Below, piece after piece: positions 1 through 11,403 of a stretch of DNA of 60,000 nt; within the stretch, counting starts at the first letter, position 1; each line of letters starts with the position of its first letter. The stretch covers positions 9,857,387 through 9,917,386 of the forward strand of contig OU612069.1 in the NCBI GenBank assembly GCA_914767715.1. The letters are read 5' to 3'. This DNA is from Membranipora membranacea (Eukaryota; Bryozoa; Gymnolaemata; Cheilostomatida; Membraniporidae). The notes beneath the pieces are model-generated. The model searched no databases and was not told the DNA's origin. It was given only the letters and a program-made list of their open reading frames with translations. The position numbers and the translations under genes are program-made.

Positions 1-821
1 AGTTTGACTTTCCATTTCTGAAGCACAGATAGCAGCATTTGTTCGGTGGAGTGGTTTTTTCAGAAACCAAACTGTTTATCAGAGAGCAGGTTATGTTGTT
101 CGATGAAGTTTACCATCTGGTTTTTCATGTCTAGTTCAAATATTTTTGATAGAATTGGTAAGGATGATATAGGTCTATAGTTTGATGGGTCTGTTTTGTC
201 CCTTTTTTTGAAAATTGGGGTGACAAGAGCTGATTTTAGGTAATGAGGAAATATCGAGTTTTTGTAACATTCATTAATGAGAAGACTGAGAGGGTAGGCA
301 ATAAGGTCTGCAATAACTTTATATATCATTGCAGGCATTTCATGTATATCACCACGTTTTTCTGGCTTGAGTGACCTTATCAGGTCAGCGACCGTTCTGC
401 TAGTTATTTGCTGAAACGTGAACCTACATAGGTTGGTTTCTCCTGTTCGATTGACATGAATTGCAGGATCAAATTCTGATTTTCCAGCGACTGTCACAAA
501 AAAATCATTTAGAGCACAGGCTATGTCCTCTTCTTTGGTGAGTGTTGCGCTCCTGTGGTTCAATTGTTCAATAAATGTATTTCCTATTCCCCTTTTGGTC
601 AAGGATTTAAGACATGCATGCATGGAAACTTTTGTCACTATGTGAGAGGGATTGACTAATTCAGTGTTTTTTTGCAATTCGAATCTGATTAGTAACATAA
701 TTTCTGAATTTCTTGTATTGCTCAATTTGGGCATCAGTCTGAAGGGGCTTCGGATTTGTATACTCGATTGTGATAAGTATTTTTTAGAGTAATGAGACGG
801 AGTATATCTGGTGTTATCCAT
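1..821 (-). pseudogene. LINE reverse transcriptase, N-terminal (fingers) part
   Basis: The frame from 821 down to 60 contains the RT-0/RT-1/2 region: LKPEKRGDI, the helix SLLINECYKNSIFPHYLK, then ALVTPIFKK and DPSNYRPISSLPILSKIFE, ending LLSDKQFGF just before a TGA. Beyond the stop the same frame reads on with HSTEQMLLSVLQKW to position 1, so the stop looks like a single C-to-T (CGA to TGA) change. The catalytic palm (A, C motifs) would lie left of the window. A frameshift separates this from the endonuclease linker around 734-821. Confidence 0.8.
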
Positions 822-1887
822 TGGCTTTTCTTATTACGCACCCTTATTGTTTTTTCTGGAGCATGCTTATCTACGATGTCAATGATTGATTTGTCAAACC
901 TTTCAATGCGTTCATGGATTGACAAGTTTGGATCAGAGGTAATTTGCTGCATAGGTAGCTCTAAGCAGTCATTATAAAAGAGCAACGGGTCAAGCTTCTT
1001 GAAATTTCTGGTTTTGATCAGCTTACGCTCCTGCTTGTCAGGTTCAATTTCCTTGATTTTAAGGAATGTGGCATAATGATCAGATATAGTTCTGTCACAT
1101 GTCAATATTTTACAAGCTATCACTGTTAGATCACAATTGTGATCTAACAGTGATAGCTTGTAAAATAGATTGTGATTTAAAAGGCTTTCGTTGCCAAGAT
1201 GACTGGTGAATGATGAGCCACTTCCACCACTTCCTGCTTAAGGCCTGCAGTAGTGAGACTTTGTTGGATATGTTGTTTTTCTTTGGAACTTGAGTTGTAG
1301 TTAATATTAAAATCACCTAGAAGTATGACTCTTTTTCCAGTAAATAGTTGTTGATGCAGAATATCGCTCAGCAATCTTATGAAATTATCTTTATCTGAAT
1401 CTGGTTGGAGGTAAATTGAAGCTACTATCAGGCACTCACTCCCCGTTGTTTTTATTCTGACCCAAACAGAATTGCACAGCTGTCTTAGCTTTTTTTGTGG
1501 TTGGTTAAGTTCTGTGAATTTAAAATCTGAGTTGATATAGAGTGCTGCGCCACCACCACGACTTTTTGTGGTTGATTTTCGGTCACATCTAACAATATTG
1601 AACCCTGAGAGGTTTAAAAATTGATCCGGTAGTTCCGGTTTGAGCCAAGTTTCAGAGACAGAAAAAATATCGATAATGTTTGCCAGATTAAGACTCTCAT
1701 AATAGAAATGATTTTTAAATAATGACTTAGCGTTGTGATGAAGTATCTGTAAAGTGTGTCTGTTAGATCTGGTCTTATTCGCCAATGATGATAAATCATC
1801 CCATAATCTGTTGTGAAGCCGGAGATTGTACTCGAAGATATTCTCATGAGGAAGTGTTGTGTGTTGCTGCAGGCTATTATTAGCCAT
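734..1887 (-). pseudogene. LINE ORF2, endonuclease (APE) domain, frameshifted
   Basis: Starts at ATG 1887. Visible APE-family motifs in order are LQILHHNAKSL near residue 47, SVSETWL near 77, RGGGAALYI near 110 and VILLGDFNIN near 185. After a stop near 1177 the frame shifts, and the domain resumes to end with DRTISDHYATFLKI, the conserved SDH of APE nucleases. The shift lies next to a perfect 62-bp palindrome (1106-1167), which itself is open in the resumed frame. The domain would nick target DNA for target-primed reverse transcription. It is not functional here as one polypeptide. Confidence 0.8.
1106..1167. repeat. Perfect 62-bp palindrome inside LINE ORF2
   Basis: Positions 1106-1136 are the exact reverse complement of 1137-1167 with no spacer (centre AATT at 1135-1138); the match breaks at 1105/1168. 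It lies between the GDFN and SDH motifs of the endonuclease. One frame stays open through the whole palindrome, so it may be part of the coding sequence or a foldback duplication. Confidence 0.95.
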
Positions 1888-2407
1888 TGTTTTTTATTCG
1901 TGGTTCAACTCGCAGTATGATACCCGGATCAGATAGAGTAATTCCATTGCTGATAGCATGATCTAGTTGGCTTTTTGAATCAAATGTTATTTTTACAATG
2001 TGCAGTGGTTTGTCATCTTTGGACTTCAGTCTATAGATTGATGAGGTGTTTGGATAGGTTTCTTCTATTTGGTGCTGTAGATCTTCATTTGATATATATG
2101 TTGGTACTCCTTTTAGTACACCGGTATTAAAGTTTGGTTCAATGGACGCACGGGCGGTACTTCCTCCAAGCAGGTCTCCTTTCCAGTTATCAACAATTTT
2201 TTTTACTAGTGATTGGTCAGCTACCTTGACCATATATTTTGGATCAGGTGATTTTGGTTTGTAGCGATTTATTATTTCAATCATTATTGGTGTATCTGCT
2301 ACGGTGGCGATGGCTTTTGTCACTTCATCGTGATTTACAGTCAAGAAATCTTTTTTTCTGCTGTGGATGATGATGCATTTCTTTGCATCAAACACAACGT
2401 CATCCAA
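1880..2407 (-). CDS. LINE ORF1 protein, RNA-binding-like
   Basis: An open frame of 175 codons lies immediately upstream of the endonuclease ORF and overlaps its start by 8 nt. The C-terminal half (about residues 90-165) has the look of the RRM-like fold in LINE ORF1 proteins: a GVLKGVP strand, then an ISNEDLQHQIEE helix, then LHIVKITF and a final ILRVEP strand. No zinc knuckle or coiled coil is visible. It would act as the nucleic-acid chaperone of the retrotransposon RNP. The short length suggests either a compact ORF1 or N-terminal loss. Function is inferred from position and weak fold resemblance. Confidence 0.6.
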   Translation of the reverse strand: MDDVVFDAKKCIIIHSRKKDFLTVNHDEVTKAIATVADTPIMIEIINRYKPKSPDPKYMVKVADQSLVKKIVDNWKGDLLGGSTARASIEPNFNTGVLKGVPTYISNEDLQHQIEETYPNTSSIYRLKSKDDKPLHIVKITFDSKSQLDHAISNGITLSDPGIILRVEPRIKNNG

Positions 2408-3636
2408 TCAAGTTTTTGTTCAGGTATTCATTTTCAGTAGCTCGGCAGCTTTCCAACGGTATATGATAATATTATGTTGATATTCGGATCGGTCTTTGAC
2501 ATTACTGCATTGTCGGGGGCCGGGTTATTTTTTATCTTAAAGTTTGAAAGTTTGTTTGGCTAGGCTATTATTACTAATCAGGTCATGAATTTTCCGGATG
2601 GAATGATCAATCTTGCAAAGTGACCCTGCAATGGAATATTTTTGTAGACAGCAGATCCAAATATTGTGGCAAATTGGGCATTGCATTCTGCAAAACATTC
2701 ACCTTGCTATTACATAAGCCTATTCTTTTCTATCGTCATGTGATGCGAGGCAGCAAAAGTGAGGAATTTCATTGCGCTGAAAGAGAGTCTTAAGTAGTTC
2801 CGGCACTCCTGTCTTGTCCCCTCCCCGAATCTCCTGTGTGACTTTTGATACTAGCAAAGATTTTGAGGACTATGCCGAATAATTATATTACCAGTTACAC
2901 CAAGGAGTGGTTACACACACACACACACACCGGATTCTGACACTCCCCAGAACTATTCTCCTCTCTGGGCTGTTCAAAGAATATCAATTACAAATAACTT
3001 AGGAAACTCTACTGAGAGTTGGCAGTCTTATATTCTTCAATTATGTACCATTAACATTAGAGAGACGTATTGATAATGAATCAAAGAATTATCAAACACA
3101 ACACCTCTATATTTTAACAGCACCATAATGAAGAGTTTTTGGGAGTGTCAGAACCCCTTCTTCTAAACCGGCATAACTGACTTCTTTTACATACATACAG
3201 AAATTCAGAAAGTATGTTACACATTGATTAAGTAGAGATAGCAAAGCAGAGCCAACAGAGCTAACTTTCAATGGCTCTTATATTACAAGATGAATGATAA
3301 TGCACTCTCTTACCCAAAACACAGATCCACAAAATTCATCAAACAGGGAGTCAAGATCTTTGTCTAGAAGTCCCATCTTCTTTGCTGCAGACCTTAGTTG
3401 TGATCTACCAAAATCAATTCATAGTACTCCAGATTATAGGAAAGAAGAATTCAGTTTTTCTCATATAGATAGTGCCAGGTACTCAAGCGTGACCAGGGCA
3501 GTGTATTGTTTTGGTTCACACACACAACTAGCTTCTGCAGTCACTGTGCAAAACATCTAAAGGGAACCATGAATGAGATGGAAAAATTGTCTTTCAGACC
3601 TATTCTACTTGGGTGGCAGACATTTCTCCAATGTAC
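2408..3636. other. Gene-free stretch with a short (CA)n
   Basis: No splice-bounded exon or conserved protein segment seen. It probably includes the 5' UTR of the LINE next to 2407. A pure (AC)n run of about nine units lies near 2911-2929. The rest is AT-rich with no larger repeat recognised. Confidence 0.5.
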
Positions 3637-3815
3637 ATTTTGCCAATTTTATTTTGCCAATCACATTTTGCCAAAGATGTTTTGCCAATTTTATTTTGCC
3701 AATCACATTTTGCCAAAGACATTTCGCCAGTCATATTTTGCCAATCACATTTCGCCAAAGATGTTTTGCCAATCTTATTTTGCCGATCATAAATTGCCAA
3801 TAACATTTCGTCAAC
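3637..3815. repeat. Minisatellite built on a TTTTGCCAA motif
   Basis: The motif TTTTGCCAA recurs about a dozen times at roughly 13-17 nt spacing, alternating with variants such as TTTCGCCAA and with the joiners TCACA, AAGATG and TTTTA. Higher-order units of about 44 nt are visible. All three frames on each strand are open across it, which explains several overlapping ORFs; none is a convincing gene. Confidence 0.85.
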
Positions 3816-4645
3816 CCCAATTAACAATTAAGGCATAGAAATATTCATTCCATAAATGCTTCATGATGATGGTAAGGAATGCGTGCCGGGTCAACTGTCG
3901 GTATGGGACGACACCAATTGTTTTTGAGCGCGCGCAATCAGCACTTATTGATTGTTCCCTCTTCATGGTTCTGGTTTTACTATCCTCATCCCTTTTTGCT
4001 GTGACCGTTACAATTACCGATATCAGCACCTGTATTTTTTCAAAAAAATTCAGATTTCAGACTATATGTCGACCGCAAATCTGGATTTGTATTTGCTGTG
4101 ATCTAAAGTTTAATGACAGATAGAAAGCAATATAGTTTGGTATTAGACACCATATCTATTCAGGGGGAGGGGGAGACTATGAACGTTTATTCTGCTGTTC
4201 AGTCATACATTAATTAGGCACCTACAGAAATAATTATAATAATATGTTATAAGCAAACACTGATATAATATAATATAATGTCAATGGTTGAACATCAGAG
4301 GTCTATAATGGATGAAAGGAAATATCTTTCCTATTCCCATCCATCCTTGACTGTTGCCGGTTAGTTCATGCAATTCTTGCTGTGATTGTCCATCCAAAGA
4401 GTTCGAGCTTAAAACATTTGCAGGCCTAGGTTAAGGCAAAATGGTGGCCGAATTTTGCACCTGGAAAACATCAGCAACAGGAAGGTGCTGGCTATCTATG
4501 TATTGTGGTACTGATATAATCACCAATATTAATTTACCAATAATTTTATGATAATAATAACTATTCATTTTTTTGTCCAATTTTTTTATGGAATAATAGC
4601 TATAGTTGCAGGGGGGGGGGAGCAACTATAACTATTATTCCCAAC
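3816..4645. other. Gene-free intergenic DNA
   Basis: Nothing recognisable beyond short homopolymers (a G run near 4611-4620) and AT-rich spacer. No exon-like segment with splice sites seen on either strand. Confidence 0.45.
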
Positions 4646-4775
4646 ATGATATTTTCTCACCAAGCTGTTTTCCCACCTGGACGTTTTCTCACCAATCCAT
4701 TTTTCCGCCTTGACGTTTTCCCACCAATCCATATTTCCACCCGGACGTTTTCCCACTTGCTAATTTCCCACTATT
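4646..4775. repeat. Degenerate minisatellite, TTTTCCCACC motif
   Basis: About eight imperfect copies of a 15-17 nt unit resembling GTTTTCCCACCTGGAC or GTTTTCTCACCAATCC. It resembles the TTTTGCCAA array at 3637-3815 in design (T-run, then C-rich core, then short joiner) but not in exact sequence. Confidence 0.7.
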
Positions 4776-4960
4776 GCTTTTTTTCAAATGAACGCTGGTA
4801 GCTTCTTTTTAATTTTTTGTTCCTTTTCCTTCTGCTCTTCTTCAGGCATTAAAAATGTTAATTTAAAGTAGTGTTAGAGTCTGGTCATAAAAGTTTGTTG
4901 TTTCTTTTTTATTCTAGAATCCTAAAGTCTATGACCGTTGGTGTTAAAAAAAACCGTGGT

Positions 4961-6007
4961 CAGATCAATGTAGTTGAATTAGTTAATTTGTCAGAGTAAT
5001 GTATGACATTTGTGTGATTGCAAAAGATGAAATTACGTTGATGCTTGATGACAATTGTAACAACCCCTCCTCATTCATGCAACCGGGCTTGGGACCGTCT
5101 CAGGCTGAGTTTGTTGTTTTTTGTTGTTTGATTTTTTTTGTATAAAAAGTTATAAAAAAGTAGTAAAAAAAACGCCTGTGATAAAATCTGAAGATAAATC
5201 TAAAAACAGCTTTAAAACAGTATTAGTAGAAAGTAAGTTAAAAAATTCTGAAACTATGTACATTGTCGCTTTACTGGCGTTGCAAGCGCCGCTCTTCATT
5301 TTTCCTTTGGACCATACTTGGCAAGTCAGCCAAGTGTGAAATCCGGTCAAAAGGAAATGGTGTCAGAAGAAGATGCTGTAATGATCTTGCTCTTGAAAGG
5401 GCCACGAAAGAAAGACCCACGCTTGTGTCGCAGTCTCCAATGTCAATGTAAGCCTGCTGCAAGGTGAGACCCTGGCATTTATGAATTGTCAGTGCCCAGC
5501 TCAATGATAATGGGAAGCCCGTCCTACTCAGAGTGTTAACGCCTGATGTCCAGGCGCGTGTGATTGGAGTTACTGGAAAGCTACCTGGAACATGAGGGAG
5601 GAAAGAAGGGCCAGTATAACTTGGGAAGGTACAAATGACAACGGCTGGTAGTGCAGGTGGCCCTTCATGGTTGAATATAATGTGGGTGACAGTGCCCACA
5701 GTGCCATTGACTAGGCCTTTCTGTACCCAGAGGTTGGAGCGAAGCATACTAATTGCCCCTTCAGCAAGCGATAGCCAGCGTTCAAGGCCACCAGCATCAT
5801 CACTTGGGGCATTTTTGGCTTTGTTCATGTTGTGGGCACTTTCAAAAGTAGCAATAGGGCTGCCGAGTAGCAGAAGTTTCTCGGCATTGTACTCTGCAAC
5901 TGACTGGCACTTTGGAAAGAGTCTTACAGACTGTTGGAAGTTGGCTTCATCAGCCACACCTTGAAAGCGAGTAGCTAGAAGATCATAATCATTGCGGGTA
6001 CTGATCA
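4961..6007 (-). mobile_element. Helitron-like (PIF1-type) helicase remnant, copy 1
   Basis: The minus-strand frame 6008-5271 encodes the C-terminal half of a PIF1/Helitron-type SF1B helicase: LRSNLWVQKGLVNGTVGTV, then SLSWALTIHKCQGLTLQQAYID (motif V), then GLSFVALSRARSLQHLLL (motif VI), ending QRKNEERRLQRQ. Walker A and B are absent because the copy is cut at about 6007, where identity with copy 2 (21212-22983) stops abruptly. The non-coding tail 4961-5270 is also shared with copy 2. The coding part is open except for its truncation. Helitron is preferred over cellular PIF1 because the sequence is duplicated and intergenic; no Rep domain is present to prove it. Confidence 0.75.
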
Positions 6008-6951
6008 TAGAGGAATGATACTATTGCCACTAATATAATTTTTTTAAAGAAAAAGTTTGAATCCCGGTTTTATCCTAATATTTCTCTTTTGCAGTCTCAG
6101 TTGATTGACTCACTAGGCTTTGCACAATCCAACCAAAAAACTTCTATACAGATTTCCGAAAAAAATTAATCAATATTTCACAACAATCTTATTGTATATC
6201 CCATTAGTTTTTCACCCCATAGAGAGTGTCAATATGTAGCGGACTTCTTCAGGTTTTCTCAATCATCAGCTTTAGCTAGGCCTAATTCTGTTTCTGCTAA
6301 GATTCCCCACACAAAATCAAATACGTCAATTTTTATAATCGATGTGATATTTTAATTTCCAATTAGTTTTTCACCCCATACAGGGAGCGGCATCAGTGGC
6401 CTGCTGACCTCGGCAGTGGGATTGATGCAGCTGCTCCCTCCAACAAGTGCCCCTCAAGTGATCTTATAACTGTCAAGTGGGGACACTGCCTATCTTCAAC
6501 AAGGCAATGTTACCTGATGTCAAGTGTCTAAAGTGTCATAAATAAAATTATCAGCCATGTTTGAGCATTAGAAACAGGCAGGTGTACATGATAGTGGCGA
6601 TGGCTCTCTTATGGTAATCAAAATGCACATGAAGTCTCTGCGTTTTCATGTACCAGGATTTTGTGGTTTACTATGATAATGCTATACAATATATAACATT
6701 GAAGCATTTTTTCTTTACCATCAGATCTAATATATACATTATAAATTATTTTGATCAACAAATAAAAAATAATCATAATCAAACAACAAACACTTATTTA
6801 CATTTACGATGTGTACTGCAAAAGACCACAAGCGGCGTCAACTCGCACCCACAGATTTTCTGATGTGAATTTTTGGTTCCCAATTACCCATGCCCGCTGC
6901 ATACCGCTACAGAGGGGGTGTCTTTAATATGCATGGTTTCATGGTCATGGC
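6008..6951. other. Spacer between helicase remnant and 0.9 kb repeat
   Basis: No match to the equivalent interval of the second copy. A phrase AATTAGTTTTTCACCCCATA recurs near 6360-6379, with a similar one near 6203-6222. No gene seen. It is probably a filler acquired by the copy-1 element, or sequence left after an internal deletion. Confidence 0.4.
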
Positions 6952-7891
6952 GTAATTAACGCAGATTACATGACGATGATATTGTAATAAGAGAAAACAA
7001 AATAATCTAATCTAAAATAGTGATACATAAAATTATGATGAGAATACCAAAAGAATGAAGTTTCTAATGAGAGAATAGAGTTAAATAATTACTTGAAAGT
7101 AGAGAGCGATCCCTGAAATTTCCTGCCTGGCTTGTTGAATGTTTACTGGTTGACCACAAATTGCCCTAAAATTTGAAATTTAACAGTTCTTGGCTCAAAA
7201 GTGCAATGTTCAACCAAATAAGAATTTGCAAGTGGCCTATTGGCTGTAGTATATTTGTTTTGGGTGTGGCTCCTAGGAGTTCAGAGTTGCACAAGCCACA
7301 AAAGGTATATGTGCCTTTTATAGTGATTAGCTTTGGAACCATATAAATTTCTATAAAGCTGATTTGAATCATTGCTATTATTCTATTGAGCCAGATTTTT
7401 GCCCAGGCACTCAGGCTAAAATGGTTTGCTCAGGTATGACTGCCTCTATTAGATATTAGCCTTTGAACCATAAAAATATCTATTTGAGCAAATTTTAACC
7501 GCTGAAATTTCTATTAAAGCAGATAATTTTACACATATTGCACAGGCACTTAGGCTTTACTAAGTTGCTCTGAGGAGTGATTGAGGATTGCACATGACAA
7601 AACTATGTCTATTGGATTGATTAAAAATGGCTAGAAAAAGCCAAAAACCTGTGCTGGCTGTTGCAAGTTTTCTATGTCATAGCATCAACTGCTGGTTTTC
7701 ATATTGCTTCCAAAGAGAAGATCAGGTATGAATCTAGTTAATTTGACAATAATTGAAGGTGGATGGGCAAAACTGTAGGTGTTTATTGTGTGCAAAAATA
7801 GGGCTCAGCTGCCACATAAGTTGTCAGAAGTCCCCTATGAGGTGTTGCTTCATGGGCATTGCCATAATACCACCTCCAAACCTATCGGTTT
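6952..7891. repeat. 0.9 kb dispersed repeat, copy 1
   Basis: From GCGTAATTAACGC near 6952 to TTTTTCGGTGGGA near 7890, this stretch is nearly identical to 23979-24852, in the same orientation and at a similar position relative to a helicase remnant. Copy 2 lacks a few tens of bases near 7270-7320. No coding potential. Read on the minus strand it begins with TCCCACCG, and Helitron 5' ends begin with TC, so it may be the 5' part of the same element. Confidence 0.85.
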
Positions 7892-8639
7892 TTCGGTGGG
7901 ACAAAACAATTATTAAAAAGCCAAACTACTTCAGAAAAAAGCGGATGACATCATCACCGAGGGCGATTGCTAAAATTGCAGCAATTTCATTTAGCAATAG
8001 CACCATATGGAGATAATGCAATGTTATGATATGAGGAGGCTAATCGCTTTAGGTTACTTCTAGGAAAGCGTGATAGCTGTTTTACAGAATACAACTGGTA
8101 CAACCAAAGATGACACAATTCTTATAAATACAATCCCTTCATTAATAATACTGCTCAAGAACAACTCCTCATTCAGAAGAACCACATAATGTGAATAATC
8201 GCGTTATACAAGACACAATAAACACACGATATATTACACATACAATGATATATTATATATGTCAGATGATATGTAGTACGTCAAAAGGTTATATTTTTTT
8301 TTATCATTCTCGAACAATGATTATGAGATTACATATTCTGTGAAGCAGAGTTTAGTTGGGAATAGTGCGTACTTCTGTGACCATAGTGTCTGAAAGCTGG
8401 ATGACACTGGTTTAGCAATGCAGTGAAATCTACAAAAAGATTCGCCTTGAAAGCATAAACAAAGCTAGCTAGTGTGGTGAGTCAGAGGCTCGACATGATG
8501 TAGGCCAGGATAACAAAACTTGCAAGTGTAAAAAATTAGTTCAGTATTGGTTGAAGAACTTGTTCAAAGGAGCGAGTAATATTTGCCTGAATTTGAAGTT
8601 GCTTTCCTTTTTGACTGAAATATAGGTAAATTGAAGCCA
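7892..8639. other. Gene-free intergenic DNA
   Basis: AT-rich, with no exon-like segment and no repeat that I can match elsewhere in the window. Confidence 0.4.
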
Positions 8640-8721
8640 ATGTGTTGGCTCTGATTGGCTGGTGGGTGGGAGAAAGAGAGCTCTTTCCCACCCTACAGCC
8701 AATCAGTCCAGAGCCATCACA
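8640..8721. repeat. Hairpin element (foldback, about 35-bp arms)
   Basis: The left arm 8640-8674 (TGTGTTGGCTCTGATTGGCT...) pairs with the right arm 8686-8721 (...AGCCAATCAGTCCAGAGCC), centred on AGAGCTCT. Arms are imperfect, with one 3-nt indel. This looks like a small MITE or SINE-independent hairpin. Confidence 0.7.
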
Positions 8722-9039
8722 TAAGCTAGGTAAATTTGGTTGATTTCGATTAATTGATTACATAAAAATAAATTGTAAATAACAAATGTATTACACGATT
8801 TTTCTTCCTTATGTTTTTGACTCCTAATGAAAACATTCATCAAAATGATTACGATCAGTCAGTCTACCCACCCATGTTCATGGCTCACATGACAGACAAT
8901 AGCAATAGACCTGCTATCAATGTAACATACAGATGTTTGAAACTTATCATAATGTCATAATGTCAATCTCGAAGCTTGTTATCAGCAGTTTGAGTACGGC
9001 TTTCAAGGCCGTGCTTTGAGTGTCAAACTCATACTGGTC

Positions 9040-10271
9040 GGTTATCTTAAGCTCACGTGATCTCATCTCCAGGGGGAAAGGGCAGCTTTGCTTGCAAGTT
9101 AGTCACAGTGGCAAAACAGGAGTTATTGGTTTATTTGTTATCTACACAAAATCGTAGGTAAGTTTATTCTTATTTTCCACTTTGTTTCAAGGGTAACTAG
9201 TCACAGTACTTTGCAGTGGCTTATTTTACAAGCAAGTTAACCTAGAAGTAAGAATCATATTCTGTACTGAGAATATAAAACTAGGGTTATGCGATATAAG
9301 TATAAAGATATTGAAAGCTATGAAACATGTTTTGGTGACGATAGTTTCTTGTAAACCACGGCTTGATTTAGTTTGTGATTATAAGCTGTTCCTTGTGCGA
9401 TATTTAGTATCTGGTAACTGGTAGCTCAAGGAAATTATTGCATTTCCAATCTCATTATTTTGTTTCAGTCTATCAAACAATGGCTGCGTCAAGGAAGAAG
9501 TACTGAGGAATGAGTTAGAGTGTCCAGTCTGTATGGAGGAGCCGAGGCAGTGGCAGAAAGTGGTAAACGTGGAGTAACAACAAGCAAAGGTCAGATCAAT
9601 ATTGAGTTATCATACAAGATCCTTACTTGCTCTTCTGAATGGACTTGGTTCTAGAACATGTCTGATCGCTCAGTAAAGGTAGCATTAGGACTACAAAGCC
9701 TGGGGTGGCAGTGATGCCTCCAAACCTATGTAATACCTTGTCGAGAATAAAACGTCTTTTAGTTTCATAAAGAATACATACGCGGCTGGCAATCATCCCT
9801 GCGCATTCTCCGGACGCTGATAAAAGTTTGGAATTAATTCAGTTAAATATAGATACTGGAATAAAGCTGATATTAAGGACTATAATTTGATGTCAAAGTG
9901 AATCCATGATGTCTTCTGTGTCCATGTTTTGATTACTCCCTGCAGGTCAAATGACCAATCACAACATAACGTTATTTCAGTCTAATGAAAGTATTTGCTG
10001 TTGTGATAATAGCTTTCATGGTAGCGATAAAGATAGCTTAGGATATTAATCTTGAGCTATTCTACAAGCTTCATATATTTCCATGTGCACGTCCATCTAT
10101 AGTCATTTTTACGCTCACTATAACAATTTTTATTTTGTTTCAGGAAAGAAATTGAGAGAGCTAGCACACCATCGCCTACCTGACTACTATGAAAGCATAA
10201 GCATAAGAGGGTCAGAGCTGGCAGTAGCTGGCTGGAATGAGGACAGGCTTCTGTTGTTTAAACTAATTTGA
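9040..10271 (+). pseudogene. Collapsed TRIM-like paralog (RING exon plus last NHL exon)
   Basis: A 5' UTR exon ends at 9157 (TAG before GTAAGT). The next exon starts at 9469 after TTTGTTTCAG, with ATG at 9480. Its opening MAAS codons match the TRIM-like gene at 15276, but the frame hits TGA after eight codons. One base over, the frame reads ELECPVCMEEPRQWQKV, a clear RING start, and then stops at TAA. A last exon at 10144-10271, after TTTGTTTCAG, reads KKLRELAHHRLP...GSELAVAGWNED and stops. It matches the last exon of the minus-strand gene (11404-11531), including splice phase. B-box, coiled-coil and most NHL exons are missing, so I call it a pseudogene; a rare spliced RNA cannot be excluded. 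Confidence 0.75.
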
Positions 10272-10627
10272 TTCAACCATTGCATTGTGGTCTGGATAAC
10301 AAAATCGATTCTTCCAGTTGCCGCTAAACTCTTGTAGCTGTGACAAAAAAACCTGGATACAGAAATATTCCATACTACAATTCAATTATATAGAGAACTC
10401 ACAAAACAACTGACTTGTATAGCATTCCTGTTTTCAGCCAATTCCAGGCTGATTCTAGACAGCAGATAAAAGGGCGGATCCAGTTGGACCTCAATAATAC
10501 AGTGAGGATTCATTTGAGTGATTACCTGTATGTTATTTTAAATTTCTTATTTTTCATTTCGTTGTGGGATGAGTTTACTAAACACTACATCACTGTATAC
10601 TTGTTTGAATGATTCTAGAAGGTAGAT

Positions 10628-10868
10628 AAAAAAAAGTTGATTAAAATCAGATGTCTTATCAATCGTCTCATCCTGAAGCGTGGGTGGCAAAATTTAAGTG
10701 CCTTAGTGACGAGGCCGCAATATGCGCTAGGTCGCTCTCTGTTTGCAGGCAGGTTGGAGCACACCTGGGGGCCAACCAAACCCCAGTAGTCCATGGACAG
10801 CAGTGGGATTCGAACCCACCACCCACCTTCAATGGAACGGCGCTCTAACCAACTGAGCCACCTCCTAC
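10628..10868 (-). mobile_element. tRNA-derived SINE, family A
   Basis: Read on the minus strand it opens with a tRNA-like head (GGAGGTGGCTCAGTTGGTTAGAG box A; GGTTCGAATCC box B). A family-specific body follows (CTACTGGGGTTTGGTTGGCC, then CCCAGGTGTGCTCCAACCTG). It ends in GATTTTAATCAAC plus a T run. Three relatives lie in the window (28319, 40670, 52669). Confidence 0.9.
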
Positions 10869-11403
10869 TACATCCTCTTATCTGTAAGATTGGGCAAGGC
10901 CCTTACTCTAGGGCTTAATGATCCATATCCATGGTATCAGATGATACGGTTAGTGAAGGCTACCATCCAATTTCAGGCCTGATTACTCACATGCACACAA
11001 AAACTGAGTATCAACAAGGAGCTGGTTAACTCCTTGGTAGCAATGTGTCTGCTTATATTACCAACATGCGCCAAATGTAAGACCGACTCATTAACTTTGA
11101 CAAAATAATTGTATGAATATATTTTATTACAAAATGATCCTTAAAGAATGTTACAGGAAACTGAGATAACTTCTAAACAACCTCGATTTTCATCAGGTCT
11201 AACAAATACAACAAGTTATTTTTAGAATTGTGACCCGTCACCCATGTATATATATGTGGGAGTTATCTACAGCTGTAAAATAATGGGACAACTCCTTAAA
11301 TCATCTATTTAAATTGTGATGGAGTACAGCAATTTCCTTCTTTCTTGATAAATGATACACTCTAGCTGGTTCTTTAGGGTCAAACCATACAAAGTCTGGT
11401 AAG
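10869..11403 (-). other. 3' flank of TRIM-like gene, duplicated at 16915-17340
   Basis: The stretch 10921-11403 aligns with 16915-17340, including the phrase GGTTAGTGAAGGCTACCA near 10946 and GAGTTATCTACAGCTGTAAAATA near 11260-11282. It is the 3' UTR and downstream DNA of the minus-strand gene that ends at 11404. Confidence 0.6.

Larger units (their letters stand above)
1..2407 (-). mobile_element. Decayed APE-type non-LTR retrotransposon (CR1/L2/Jockey-like)
   Basis: Read on the minus strand, the order is ORF1, apurinic-like endonuclease, then reverse transcriptase, which is the order of APE-type LINEs. ORF1 (2407-1880) and ORF2 (ATG at 1887) overlap by 8 nt, as is common in these elements. 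ORF2 is broken by frameshifts near 1180 and in 734-821. In the RT an in-frame TGA lies at about 60-62, where the downstream frame resumes with residues such as KNHSTEQM. The element continues past the left edge, so palm motifs and the 3' end are not visible. Clade is inferred from motif style (ETWL, GDFN, SDH, SNYRPIS); a tree of the full RT would be needed to place it. Confidence 0.88.

Noticed and set aside
3506-3838. Overlapping ORFs of FCQFYFANH-type repeats on both strands
   Set aside because: They are simply open frames of the TTTTGCCAA minisatellite.
5121-5451. Plus-strand ORFs opposite the helicase tail
   Set aside because: Same frames recur at 21264-21708 because the element is duplicated; they are antisense to the real helicase frame.
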